DNA of 60,497 nucleotides, taken from positions 1 through 60,497 of the forward strand of contig NZ_MUIO01000077.1 in the NCBI RefSeq assembly GCF_002087235.1, written 5' to 3'. This document shows positions 33,886-41,339 of this stretch, piece by piece. This DNA comes from Pseudomonas floridensis (GTDB lineage: Bacteria; Pseudomonadota; Gammaproteobacteria; Pseudomonadales; Pseudomonadaceae). Both the position numbers and the translations under genes were made by a program. The notes below the pieces were generated by a model. The model saw nothing but the letters and a program-made list of their open reading frames with translations, did not search any database and was not told the origin of the DNA. Positions within the stretch are counted from its first letter, which is position 1. The number at the start of each line of letters is the position of its first letter.

Positions 33886-35658
33886 ATGACCGTGACTGAA
33901 CAGCTGGGCGCACTGAGTTCCATTCTGGCGCGCAGCGACTTGCACAGTCTGTTTCAGCCAATCGTCTCGCTGTCGCAGCGCAGCATTCTGGGCTACGAGG
34001 CGTTGTCGCGCGGCCCGTCCAACAGTCCGCTGCATTCACCCCTGAACCTGTTCGCCATCGCCCGTCAGGCGGGCCGCCTGAGCGAGCTGGAGCTGACCTG
34101 TCGCGAAAGCGCTTGCCGTCGTTTCAGCCAGCAGCGATTGCCTGGCAAACTGTTCCTCAACGTGTCACCCGAATCACTGCTGGAAGCCTCACACCCGCCC
34201 GGTCGCACCCTCGAGATGCTGCGTCGTTACGACATCGCGCCGAAGAATGTAGTGATCGAGCTGACCGAACAGATGCCGACCGACGATTTCGATCTGCTCT
34301 ACAACGCCCTGCACCACTATCGCGACATGGGTTTTTCCATCGCGCTGGACGATCTGGGTGCCGGGTATTCCAGCCTGCGTCTGTGGTCCGAACTGCGGCC
34401 CGATTACGTGAAGATTGATCGGCACTTCATCGACGGCATTCATCAGGACGCCGTTAAGCGTGAGTTCGTAGGTTCCATGTTGCAGATGGCCAGAGCCTCC
34501 AGAGCCATCGTGATCGCCGAGGGCATCGAGCTGCCGGAGGAACTGGCCACGCTGACCGACATGGGCGTGGACCTGGTTCAGGGCTATCTGCTGGCACGTC
34601 CGCAAGAACGTCCGCCGCGTGATACCCGCGCCATGCTGCTCAAGGCCGAATCGGCGACGCCTGCGCTGAACGAAGAAGCTGCCGACCTCTCGGCCCTGCT
34701 CAACGCGCATCCGTCGGTGAGCCACTCAACGCCGACCGCCGATGTGCTGGAAGCCTTTCGCCGACAGGCCAATCTCAACTCGCTGGCGGTGCTGGACGAC
34801 GACGCCAGCCCATGCGGCATCGTGCATCGTCACTCGCTTTCCGAAGCACTGCTCAAGCCATTCGGCACCGAGCTGTTCGCTCGCAAGCCGATCAGCCGAC
34901 TGATGAGCGACGACTTTCTCGCAGTGGACGTCAGCCAGTCGCTGCAGCAGGTCAGCCGCCTGCTCACCAGCCGGGCGCGCCAGCGCATCGAAGAAGACTT
35001 CATCATCACCCTCAACGGGGCGTATATGGGGATGGGCCGGGTTATAGACGTGCTCAAGCTGATCACCGAAATGAAGATTCAGCAGGCGCGTTACGCCAAT
35101 CCGCTGACCCTGCTGCCAGGCAACGTGCCGATCCAGCAGTGCCTGACACGGCTGTTGCAACAGGGGCGCGAGTCGATGATCTGCTACGTGGACATCGACA
35201 GCTTCAAGCCTTTCAACGATATCTATGGTTACGCGCGCGGCGACGAAGTGCTGCTGTGCCTGGCGCAGTGCCTGAACGACCGCGTCGACCCGAGTCGGGA
35301 CTTCGTCGGGCACATTGGCGGAGATGATTTTCTGATGGTGCTGGGCTTCGAGGACTGGGAGCGACGCCTGCACAACCTGCTGGATGACTTTCAGAACCAG
35401 TGTCGGCGTTTCTACCGGGCCGAGCACCTGGAGTCAGGCTGCTTCATCGCATTGAATCGACAGGGCCAGCGCCAGGAATTTCCGCTGCTGTCGCTGTCCA
35501 TCGGCGTCGTGCATTTGCGTGAGGCGAGCTGTGCGCTGGTAAACGCCAGCCAATTGGCCGACCTGGCGTCACAGGCCAAACACTTCGCCAAAGACGTGGC
35601 AGGCGCAAGCATTCACGTTATCGACTCGACGCGTCTGGATCTGCTGGTGGACGCGTGA
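33886..35658 (+). CDS. EAL-CBS-GGDEF domain signalling protein
   Basis: This 590-residue cytoplasmic protein has an N-terminal EAL domain (Glu38-Ala-Leu in GYEALSRGP; LNVSPESLLE, ELTEQ, DDLGAGYSSLRLW, IVIAEGIE), a central CBS-pair-like region (about 265-400) and a C-terminal GGDEF domain (IDSFKPFNDIYGYARGDEVL; signature GGDDF at 478-482). The EAL residues needed for c-di-GMP hydrolysis look intact. The GGDEF signature has Asp in place of Glu, so cyclase activity is uncertain and the domain may bind GTP or act as a sensor. The domain order is the reverse of the common GGDEF-EAL arrangement. The start at 33886 is preferred since an upstream ATG lies within the prc terminator. Confidence 0.9.
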   Translation: MTVTEQLGALSSILARSDLHSLFQPIVSLSQRSILGYEALSRGPSNSPLHSPLNLFAIARQAGRLSELELTCRESACRRFSQQRLPGKLFLNVSPESLLEASHPPGRTLEMLRRYDIAPKNVVIELTEQMPTDDFDLLYNALHHYRDMGFSIALDDLGAGYSSLRLWSELRPDYVKIDRHFIDGIHQDAVKREFVGSMLQMARASRAIVIAEGIELPEELATLTDMGVDLVQGYLLARPQERPPRDTRAMLLKAESATPALNEEAADLSALLNAHPSVSHSTPTADVLEAFRRQANLNSLAVLDDDASPCGIVHRHSLSEALLKPFGTELFARKPISRLMSDDFLAVDVSQSLQQVSRLLTSRARQRIEEDFIITLNGAYMGMGRVIDVLKLITEMKIQQARYANPLTLLPGNVPIQQCLTRLLQQGRESMICYVDIDSFKPFNDIYGYARGDEVLLCLAQCLNDRVDPSRDFVGHIGGDDFLMVLGFEDWERRLHNLLDDFQNQCRRFYRAEHLESGCFIALNRQGQRQEFPLLSLSIGVVHLREASCALVNASQLADLASQAKHFAKDVAGASIHVIDSTRLDLLVDA

Positions 35659-35750
35659 AGCGTTACCGCCCCGTCGATCACTCGGGACGCAAAACGTCCT
35701 GAAGCGCCTCGCGAACGAATTCAGTGAACAGGGCGATTGAAACCGTGCGA

Positions 35751-36134
35751 TCAGACGCCACTCGCCTGCACTTCCACTTCCGGGTAGCTGTACTCAAACA
35801 CGCGCACCACTTCCGCCGCATGCCAGGACGCCGCCGCCACGCCATCGGAAGGCCCGGAAAACCGTCCCAGCCGTTCGACGCACTCAAAAAAACCGGGGCG
35901 TGGCAGGCGGCTTGCACCCTGACTGATTACCAGTGAACTGCGCAGTGGCTGCTCAGCACGAGCATCCATCGCGGCCAGATGCTCAAGTGCCGCCGTCAGG
36001 GTCTGCATCGCCGGACTCGGTAGCTGCAAACGCTCGAGCAACGCACGGTAGGTCACCAGGTGCCGTTGGCGGCGTGCATGATTGAGCTCATTCAGCAGCC
36101 CTTCCCAATGCTGACGACTGATGCGTACGCTCAT
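35751..36134 (-). CDS. Small protein of an XRE two-gene module
   Basis: This 127-residue protein is not recognised as a characterised family. It is mostly helical at the N terminus (ISRQHWEGLLNELNHARRQRHLVTYRALLERL) and has a conserved-looking SLVISQGASRLPRPGFFECVERLGRFSG block. From memory, similar Pseudomonas proteins carry the uninformative label ribosomal S4P. It overlaps the upstream HTH gene by 4 bases (ATGA), so the two are co-translated. A role as the effector of a toxin-antitoxin-like pair is possible but unproven. Confidence 0.7.
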   Translation of the reverse strand: MSVRISRQHWEGLLNELNHARRQRHLVTYRALLERLQLPSPAMQTLTAALEHLAAMDARAEQPLRSSLVISQGASRLPRPGFFECVERLGRFSGPSDGVAAASWHAAEVVRVFEYSYPEVEVQASGV

Positions 36135-36466
36135 GACTCACCCCGCCAGCCCGGAACGCCAAGCTCCCATGCAAGACTGCGCTTGATGGCCGCGTCCGGC
36201 TCGCGAGTGCCGTTTTCGATGAGTTCGAGGTAAGACGGGCTGATGCCGACGGCACGTGCCAGCGTGGCAACCTCAAGTCCTTTGGCGATCCGCAAGGCAC
36301 TCAATTGATCGAACCCGGGATGCACGGCCACTTCAGGTGTCGGCCGGTCGCTATCGGGACGGGGCTTTTCAGCGAACCCGGCGGCCTTGAGCAGCGCCTG
36401 ATACTGAGCCCAGGGAAGGACTGCGTACTCCGGTTCGCCATCACGAGATATCACTTGAAGATCCAT
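36131..36466 (-). CDS. XRE-type helix-turn-helix protein with Phd-like N terminus
   Basis: This 111-residue protein has an N-terminal stretch resembling antitoxin domains (MDLQVISRDGEPEYAVLPWAQYQALL) and a C-terminal lambda-repressor-like HTH (LSALRIAKGLEVATLARAVGISPSYLELIENGTREPDAAIKRSLAWELGV). Such fusions are usually antitoxins or autoregulated repressors. It is followed with a 4-base overlap by the 127-residue gene, giving a two-gene operon between the EAL-GGDEF and DUF1232 genes. Confidence 0.82.
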   Translation of the reverse strand: MDLQVISRDGEPEYAVLPWAQYQALLKAAGFAEKPRPDSDRPTPEVAVHPGFDQLSALRIAKGLEVATLARAVGISPSYLELIENGTREPDAAIKRSLAWELGVPGWRGES

Positions 36467-36565
36467 AGACTCCCCTTGCAGGACAAGGCCACATTCTGAA
36501 TAGGCTTACTCCATATGCAGGCATCTTAACAGCGGAACGCTACGGCTTGTGCTCAAACGCTTCAC

Positions 36566-37018
36566 TCAGTCAACGCGCTTCTCTTTTTCCAGCAGCGCCT
36601 GGCTTTCCGGCAGTCGCTCAACCACCACCAGCTTTTCAGGCGGCTGTTGATCGCGCCAGGCACGGAATGCGTCAAGCTCGTCGGTCAGGTGTTTCATGAC
36701 CCAGGCCAGTACGGCGATGTCGTCGAACATGCCCAGCCCCGGAATCCAGTCCGGAATCGCGTCCAGCGGACTGAGGAAGTACATCAGACCTGCCACGATG
36801 GACAGAATCGCCTTGGGGCTGATGTCACGGTATTCGCCGCGCCAGTAAGCCAGACACAGGCTCTGCAACAGACGCAGGTCATCCTTGAGTTTGCCCAGCC
36901 GGCTGCCTTCGCTGTTGCCTTTGCGCGCGACCGCAAACAAGAGCGCGGGCAGACGTCCGGCCGCAATCAGACGACGGGCGCCGGGCAAGTAACGGATCAG
37001 ATTCCACGGTGCTTTCAT
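36566..37018 (-). CDS. YkvA family (DUF1232) membrane-associated protein
   Basis: This 150-residue protein carries the DUF1232 motif AGLMYFLSPLDAIPDWIPGLGMFDDIAVL (about 75-105), a hydrophobic helical hairpin found in YkvA proteins of unknown function. The ATG at 37018 has GGGAG 6 bases upstream; the GTG six bases before would be too close to it. The upstream region carries a large palindrome of two DnaA-box sequences. Confidence 0.85.
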   Translation of the reverse strand: MKAPWNLIRYLPGARRLIAAGRLPALLFAVARKGNSEGSRLGKLKDDLRLLQSLCLAYWRGEYRDISPKAILSIVAGLMYFLSPLDAIPDWIPGLGMFDDIAVLAWVMKHLTDELDAFRAWRDQQPPEKLVVVERLPESQALLEKEKRVD

Positions 37019-37080
37019 GTTCACTCCCGCTTAGAAAAGGTGGCGATACGCATCAGTCTCAAAACCTGTCAGACCGTGTT

Positions 37081-37113
37081 CAAGGTTATCCACATTAATT
37101 GTGGATAACCTTG
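37081..37113. repeat. Palindrome of two inverted DnaA-box sequences
   Basis: The arms CAAGGTTATCCACA and TGTGGATAACCTTG are perfect 14-base complements around TTAAT. Each arm contains TTATCCACA, the strongest DnaA-box sequence, at 37086-37094 and, inverted, at 37100-37108. It lies 62 bases upstream of the DUF1232 start codon. Confidence 0.75.
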
Positions 37114-37209
37114 TGAACAGCGGCCTGTTTTTGCCCTGAACCCCCCGTTATCAGGGGACTTGGGTTAAATCGGGCGTTTTTTACTCACATAAAAAATCCC
37201 GCGAATTCG

Positions 37210-37361
37210 TTGACTTGGGAGCCCGATTAAGGCTAATCCGTCGAACGTGACGGACTGTCGGACAATAATCCGGTGACCCTATGATAGTGGGACTGTGCAG
37301 ACCGCCAAGCGTTCGGGAAATCCGGCGCACACAAAAACGCCCTGTCGAGACAGGGCGTTTT
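37210..37361 (+). ncRNA. Candidate small RNA between DUF1232 and FKBP genes
   Basis: A sigma-70-like promoter (TTGACT, 16 bases, GCTAAT at 37210-37237) precedes a gene-free stretch with a 5' hairpin (CCGTC, loop GAACGT, GACGG) and ends at a perfect terminator stem at 37334-37361. The predicted RNA would start near 37244 and be about 118 bases. No protein is encoded on the plus strand here, and the next plus-strand gene is more than 1.2 kb away. The candidate rests on sequence features only. Confidence 0.4.
37334..37361. terminator. Bidirectional terminator after FKBP gene
   Basis: AAAACGCCCTGTC and GACAGGGCGTTTT form a perfect 13-base stem around GA with A/T runs on both sides. It lies 19 bases after the FKBP stop and can also end a plus-strand transcript. 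Confidence 0.92.
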
Positions 37362-37379
37362 CAGTAGCCAGGTGTTGCG

Positions 37380-38147
37380 TTACTTCTTGGCAGGAGCAGC
37401 CTGTTTGGCTGGAGCCGGCTCTTCTTCGTCGGCATCCGGAGCAGGAGCAGCAGCCGGATCCTTGATACCCAGCAATTCGAGGTCGAAGACCAGAACCGAA
37501 TTGGCAGGGATCAGCGGGCTCGGGCTCTGGGCACCGTAGGCCAGGTCGCTAGGGATGAAGAGTTTGATCTTCTCGCCCACGTGCATCAGTTGCAGACCTT
37601 CGACCCAACCCGGAATCACGCCACCTACCGGCAGATCGATCGGGCTGCCGCGCTCGACGGAGCTGTCGAACACCTTGCCGTCAGTCAGCTTGCCTTCGTA
37701 GTGAACGGTCACGACATCAGTCGGCTTGGGCTGAGCGCCGTCACCCTTCTTGATGATCTGGTATTGCAGGCCGGAAGCGGTCGTGACGACACCGTCTTTC
37801 TTGCCGTTCTCTTCGAGGAATTTCTTGCCGGCGGCTGCCGACTCTTCACTCATCTTGGCCATACGCTCTTCGGCACGCTTCTGCAGTGCAGCGAAGGCTT
37901 CAACCAATTCTTCGTCTTTCAGTTTCTGGTCTTTCTTGCCGACAGCGTCTTCGATACCCAGAGCCACAGCCTTGGAATCCAGATCGTCCATACCTTCCTG
38001 AGCCAGGCTTTTGCCCATGTTCAGACCGATGCCATAGGATGCTTTTTGTGCCGGAGTTTTCAGCTCGACGGTGCTGGCTTGTTTATCACAACCTGCGAGT
38101 ACCAGACCGACCAGGGCAATCGCCGCTGCCAACCGATGCTGTTTCAT
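37380..38147 (-). CDS. FKBP-type peptidyl-prolyl isomerase lipoprotein (FkpA/Mip-like)
   Basis: This 255-residue protein has a lipoprotein signal (MKQHRLAAAIALVGLVLAGC, lipobox LAGC), an N-terminal helical dimerisation domain (KASYGIGLNMGKSLAQEGMDDLD, residues about 35-120) and a C-terminal FKBP domain (VVTVHYEGKLTDGKVFDSSVERG, GVIPGWVEGLQLMHVGEKIKLFIP, YGAQ, VFDLELLGI). It is a periplasmic, membrane-anchored prolyl isomerase and chaperone. The acidic Ala/Pro/Lys-rich tail is typical of Pseudomonas orthologues. The ATG at 38147 is supported by AAGGAA and by the signal. Confidence 0.92.
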   Translation of the reverse strand: MKQHRLAAAIALVGLVLAGCDKQASTVELKTPAQKASYGIGLNMGKSLAQEGMDDLDSKAVALGIEDAVGKKDQKLKDEELVEAFAALQKRAEERMAKMSEESAAAGKKFLEENGKKDGVVTTASGLQYQIIKKGDGAQPKPTDVVTVHYEGKLTDGKVFDSSVERGSPIDLPVGGVIPGWVEGLQLMHVGEKIKLFIPSDLAYGAQSPSPLIPANSVLVFDLELLGIKDPAAAPAPDADEEEPAPAKQAAPAKK

Positions 38148-38582
38148 GCTAATTCCTTGTTCATGCGCCAAAAGGGCAAACGAGTAAAGCCGCGAGCTTA
38201 TCAGGCCGCCGCGATCAATGGCTACCGGCATGAGAGAGGCAAAAGGCCGATAAGTTCAGGTATCCAAAGGTTTTACCGGCCTGACACTTCACCGTTCAGT
38301 TGCAGTTCAGCTCACGGATTACGGATGTACCGGGCAGAGTCGACGCCAATCGCAACAACCTGGCGCATGAGCCTGCAGCGTGCCGCACCCGCATCGACAG
38401 CAGATTGAACGACGCAACGCCTGCCGAAAATGCTTTAGACGTCGGTATCGACATGAAATTAAAGATAATTTTTAACCGTTCCCGATTGTGGTTCGATCCG
38501 CTGCGAGGACCTGCCGGTCCGTCGTGTGCAGCCGGAACCAATGTTCGGGACTGCAAGTCGTTGTCCACTTTCAGGTAAGCCT
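38148..38582. other. Gene-poor gap with AT-rich stretch
   Basis: No convincing gene is seen. An AT-rich stretch around 38445-38480 could hold the cupin-gene promoter. A 92-residue frame at 38300-38578 lacks a ribosome-binding site and recognisable motifs. Confidence 0.5.
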
Positions 38583-39116
38583 ATGCAGCCCACCAAGCGT
38601 CACCATTTCGAGGTTTCAGTAGCTCGACCAGCGCGACACAGGCTGTGCGCAATGGCTGTCATTGCTGCGGCAAGCCTGCTGACCGTCAGCAACAGCGCGC
38701 TCGCAACCGCCGCGCCCACGCAAGGTATCAAGGCCTTCCGGCTGTGCACGGGTTCAGACAATCTTTCGCACGTTGTGCGAGGCACCATCGATCAAAAGGC
38801 CATAACGGAGGTCAGCGGTCTGAACTTCAAGGAGTCGCCGCCGCACGCGACCTACGACTGGCATGCCGCGCCCGAGGCGCAGTACGTCATCACGCTTTCG
38901 GGCACGCTGGAGTTCTCGACCACGGGCGGCGAAAACTTCGTGCTGCACCCGGGCGAAGTCTTGCTGGCACAGGACACCACCGGCCCTGGTCATCGCTGGA
39001 AGTTGATCGACGATCAGCCCTGGCGGCGCGCCTACGTCATTTTGAAACAGCCTGACGATGGAAAAGGCTTCATACCCAGGGAAGGCAGCTCAAACAAGGG
39101 CGGTTGCCCGGACTGA
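38583..39116 (+). CDS. Secreted cupin-like protein
   Basis: This 177-residue protein has a signal peptide (positive start MQPTKRHHFEVSVARPARHR, hydrophobic core LCAMAVIAAASLLTVSNSALATA) and a cupin-like barrel: YDWHAAPEAQYVITLSGTLEF, GENFVLHPGEVLLAQDTTGPGHRWK. The first His is in DWH and a late His in GPGHRW, so a metal site is possible but incomplete by standard cupin criteria. The function is unknown. It is convergent with the LysR gene, whose stop is 12 bases beyond. Confidence 0.75.
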   Translation: MQPTKRHHFEVSVARPARHRLCAMAVIAAASLLTVSNSALATAAPTQGIKAFRLCTGSDNLSHVVRGTIDQKAITEVSGLNFKESPPHATYDWHAAPEAQYVITLSGTLEFSTTGGENFVLHPGEVLLAQDTTGPGHRWKLIDDQPWRRAYVILKQPDDGKGFIPREGSSNKGGCPD

Positions 39117-39127
39117 AGCTGAAGGTC

Positions 39128-40048
39128 TTACGGCTCAGACTCGGGAGCGCTGACCCGGTCCAGATTGGCGAAACGCTCCACCAGAAAGTCGATCAGGCAG
39201 CGCACCCTGGCAGACAAATGCAATTGCTGGGGAAACACCGCATATACATCGGCTCGGGTGGGCGTCTGATCTTCCAGAACGAGGCGCAGACGCCCGCTTC
39301 TCACGTACCTGGCGATATCCCATTCGGCGCGCAACAGAATGCCGAACCCTTCCAGCGCCCAGTTCAGGGCGACTTCTCCGTCATTGCATCCCAACGCGCC
39401 GTGAACCTTGATGTTCTGCGTACGCCCGCCGTGGCTGAAGCTCCAGACCCCATAAGGCGTTTCGTTCTGGCGCAGAAAAATGCAGTTGTGACGCTGCAGG
39501 TCGGACAATCGTGCGGGGGTGCCGTGTCTTTCAAGGTACAGCGGCGATGCACACAGCAGACGACGATTGGAAGCGATCTTGCGCGCATGAAAGGCGGCGT
39601 CGGGAAGACTGCCGAAGCGAATGCCCAGATCGAACCCATGGCTTGCCAGATCCAGCGGATGGTCACTGATTTCAAGCTGGACCTGCACCTCAGGATAACG
39701 AGCGAAAAAAGCCGCCAGAGCAGGCCCGATATGCCGACGCCCGAACCCCAGTGACGCATTGACCCTGATCAGCCCCTTGGGGCTGTTACTGGTGTTGCTG
39801 ATCAACTGCTCGACGTCATCGATCTGCGTGAGGATGCGCGCGGCGTGGCTGAAATACAGCTCGCCTTCAGCAGTCAGGCTCATGGAGCGCGTGGTGCGAT
39901 TGACCAGTCGGGTACCGAGTCGCGCCTCCAACTGACTCAGACGCTTGCTGATGGCGGGAGGCGTGACACCCAGCTCGCGAGCAGTCGCGGCCAGACTGCC
40001 CTGCTTGGCCAGCAGGTGGAAAAACGACAGGTCCTGTGTCTTGTTCAT
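39128..40048 (-). CDS. LysR family transcriptional regulator
   Basis: This 306-residue regulator has the N-terminal winged helix (FFHLLAKQGSLAATARELGVTPPAISKRLSQLEARLGTRLVNRTTR) and a LysR substrate domain (about 90-295), with RVNASLGFGRRHIGPAL as the first strand. It resembles DmlR/TtuA-type activators of malate or tartrate degradation. It is divergent from the tartrate dehydrogenase gene, with 133 bases between starts containing direct and inverted repeats typical of LysR operators. It most likely senses tartrate or a related hydroxyacid and activates the dehydrogenase-symporter operon. Confidence 0.9.
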   Translation of the reverse strand: MNKTQDLSFFHLLAKQGSLAATARELGVTPPAISKRLSQLEARLGTRLVNRTTRSMSLTAEGELYFSHAARILTQIDDVEQLISNTSNSPKGLIRVNASLGFGRRHIGPALAAFFARYPEVQVQLEISDHPLDLASHGFDLGIRFGSLPDAAFHARKIASNRRLLCASPLYLERHGTPARLSDLQRHNCIFLRQNETPYGVWSFSHGGRTQNIKVHGALGCNDGEVALNWALEGFGILLRAEWDIARYVRSGRLRLVLEDQTPTRADVYAVFPQQLHLSARVRCLIDFLVERFANLDRVSAPESEP

Positions 40049-40051
40049 TGA

Positions 40052-40111
40052 TAACTCAACGTTAACTATGTAGTGATTTCTGGTAACTCAACGGCTTTTA
40101 ATCACTACATA
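40052..40111. promoter_or_regulatory. LysR operator region
   Basis: Two TAACTCAACG direct repeats (40052-40061 and 40084-40093) are 32 bases apart, about three helical turns. A perfect 12-base inverted repeat (TATGTAGTGATT at 40067-40078, AATCACTACATA at 40100-40111) interlocks with them. This lies in the gap between the LysR gene and its target. Confidence 0.6.
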
Positions 40112-40181
40112 TACTCCGCTCAACCCCTGATGAACACCCGGTTCTCAGGCACAACAAAAACATCGATGAGTGGAGTGAAAG

Positions 40182-41237
40182 ATGAATAACTACACGATTG
40201 CAGCCGTGCCCGGCGACGGAATTGGCGTTGAAGTGATTGCCGCCGGCATCGAGGTCCTGCAAGCGCTCGCCAGCACGTCCGGCTTCGGCCTGAGCTTCAA
40301 GCAGTTCGACTGGAATTCGGACAACTACCTTAAGAACGGTCATTACATCCCGGAGGGCGGTCTGGCAGAGCTGAAAACCTTCGATGCCATCTTCTTCGGT
40401 GCCGTTGGCGCCTTGAATGTCCCGGACCATATTTCGCTGTGGGGCCTGCGTCTGCCCATCTGCCAGGGGTTCGATCAATACGCCAACGTGCGTCCGGCAC
40501 GCGTCCTGCCCGGCGTCAAAAGCCCTTTGGCCAACGGCCGCGATATCGACTGGGTAGTGGTCCGCGAAAACTCCGAAGGTGAATATTCGGGCAACGGCGG
40601 ACGCGTACACCGCGGCTTGCCGGAAGAAGTGGCGACCGAAGTGTCGGTGTTTACCCGCGCCGGCGTGGAGCGCATCCATCGCTTCGCCTTCGAACTGGCC
40701 CGCAGCCGGCCTCGCAAAAAACTGACCCTGGTCACCAAGTCCAATGCACAACGCCACGGCATGGTGCTATGGGACGAAATCTTCTATGAGGTGGCCAAAG
40801 ACTTCCCTGAAGTGAACATCGACAAGGAACTGGTGGATGCCGTGACCACGCGCATGGTCCTCAAGCCTTCAACACTGGACGTGATCGTCGCCACCAATCT
40901 GCATGCCGATATCCTGTCTGACCTGGCGGCGGCGCTGTCTGGCAGTCTGGGCATTGCGCCGACCGCCAACCTCAATCCGGCACGCACCTTTCCCTCCATG
41001 TTCGAACCGATTCACGGCTCGGCTTTCGACATCACCGGCAAGGGTGTCGCCAACCCGATCGCCACCTTCTGGACCGCCGCGATGATGCTTGAACACCTGG
41101 GCGAAGCGGCAGCGGCCAGAACACTGATGTCGGCCATCGAAGCCGTCACCGAAAGCGGCGTCCACACGCCGGACCTCGGCGGCACGGCCACTACCCGGCA
41201 GGTCACCGACGCTGTGATTGAGCTGATCAACCGCTGA
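40182..41237 (+). CDS. ttuC: Tartrate dehydrogenase/decarboxylase
   Basis: This 351-residue NAD-dependent beta-decarboxylating dehydrogenase is related to IPMDH and D-malate dehydrogenase. It shows AAVPGDGIGVEVIAAGIEVL, the substrate motif LRLPICQGFDQYANVRPARVLPG, the catalytic VVRENSEGEYSG, NLHADILSDLAAALSGSLGIAPTAN and MFEPIHGSAFDITGKGVANP. The LRLPICQGFDQYAN pattern is that of tartrate dehydrogenases rather than leucine-pathway enzymes. The enzyme may act on tartrate, D-malate or both. It is followed by a dicarboxylate symporter gene and is divergent from its probable LysR activator. Confidence 0.88.
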   Translation: MNNYTIAAVPGDGIGVEVIAAGIEVLQALASTSGFGLSFKQFDWNSDNYLKNGHYIPEGGLAELKTFDAIFFGAVGALNVPDHISLWGLRLPICQGFDQYANVRPARVLPGVKSPLANGRDIDWVVVRENSEGEYSGNGGRVHRGLPEEVATEVSVFTRAGVERIHRFAFELARSRPRKKLTLVTKSNAQRHGMVLWDEIFYEVAKDFPEVNIDKELVDAVTTRMVLKPSTLDVIVATNLHADILSDLAAALSGSLGIAPTANLNPARTFPSMFEPIHGSAFDITGKGVANPIATFWTAAMMLEHLGEAAAARTLMSAIEAVTESGVHTPDLGGTATTRQVTDAVIELINR

Positions 41238-41273
41238 GCCCGCTACCGGGCACACGCCGTATCGCGGTATATC

Positions 41274-41304
41274 GCCCCGGAGGCTGGCGCGCCGTCCTCC
41301 GGGC
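41274..41304 (+). promoter_or_regulatory. Hairpin between ttuC and symporter genes
   Basis: CCCGGAGG and CCTCCGGG form an 8-base stem enclosing a GGCGCGCC-containing loop, within the 102-base gap. No T run follows. It may stabilise or partly attenuate the operon message. Confidence 0.4.
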
Positions 41305-41339
41305 ATTTCCTGACAACAATAAAAACTCAGGACCCGATC

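Noticed and set aside
38528..38572. Possible hrp box (GGAACC followed by CCAC) before the cupin gene
   Set aside because: The boxes are 25 bases apart, well outside the 15-17 base spacing of HrpL promoters.
38300..38578. 92-codon open frame upstream of the cupin gene
   Set aside because: No ribosome-binding site, no recognisable motif, and a competing open frame of the same length on the opposite strand.
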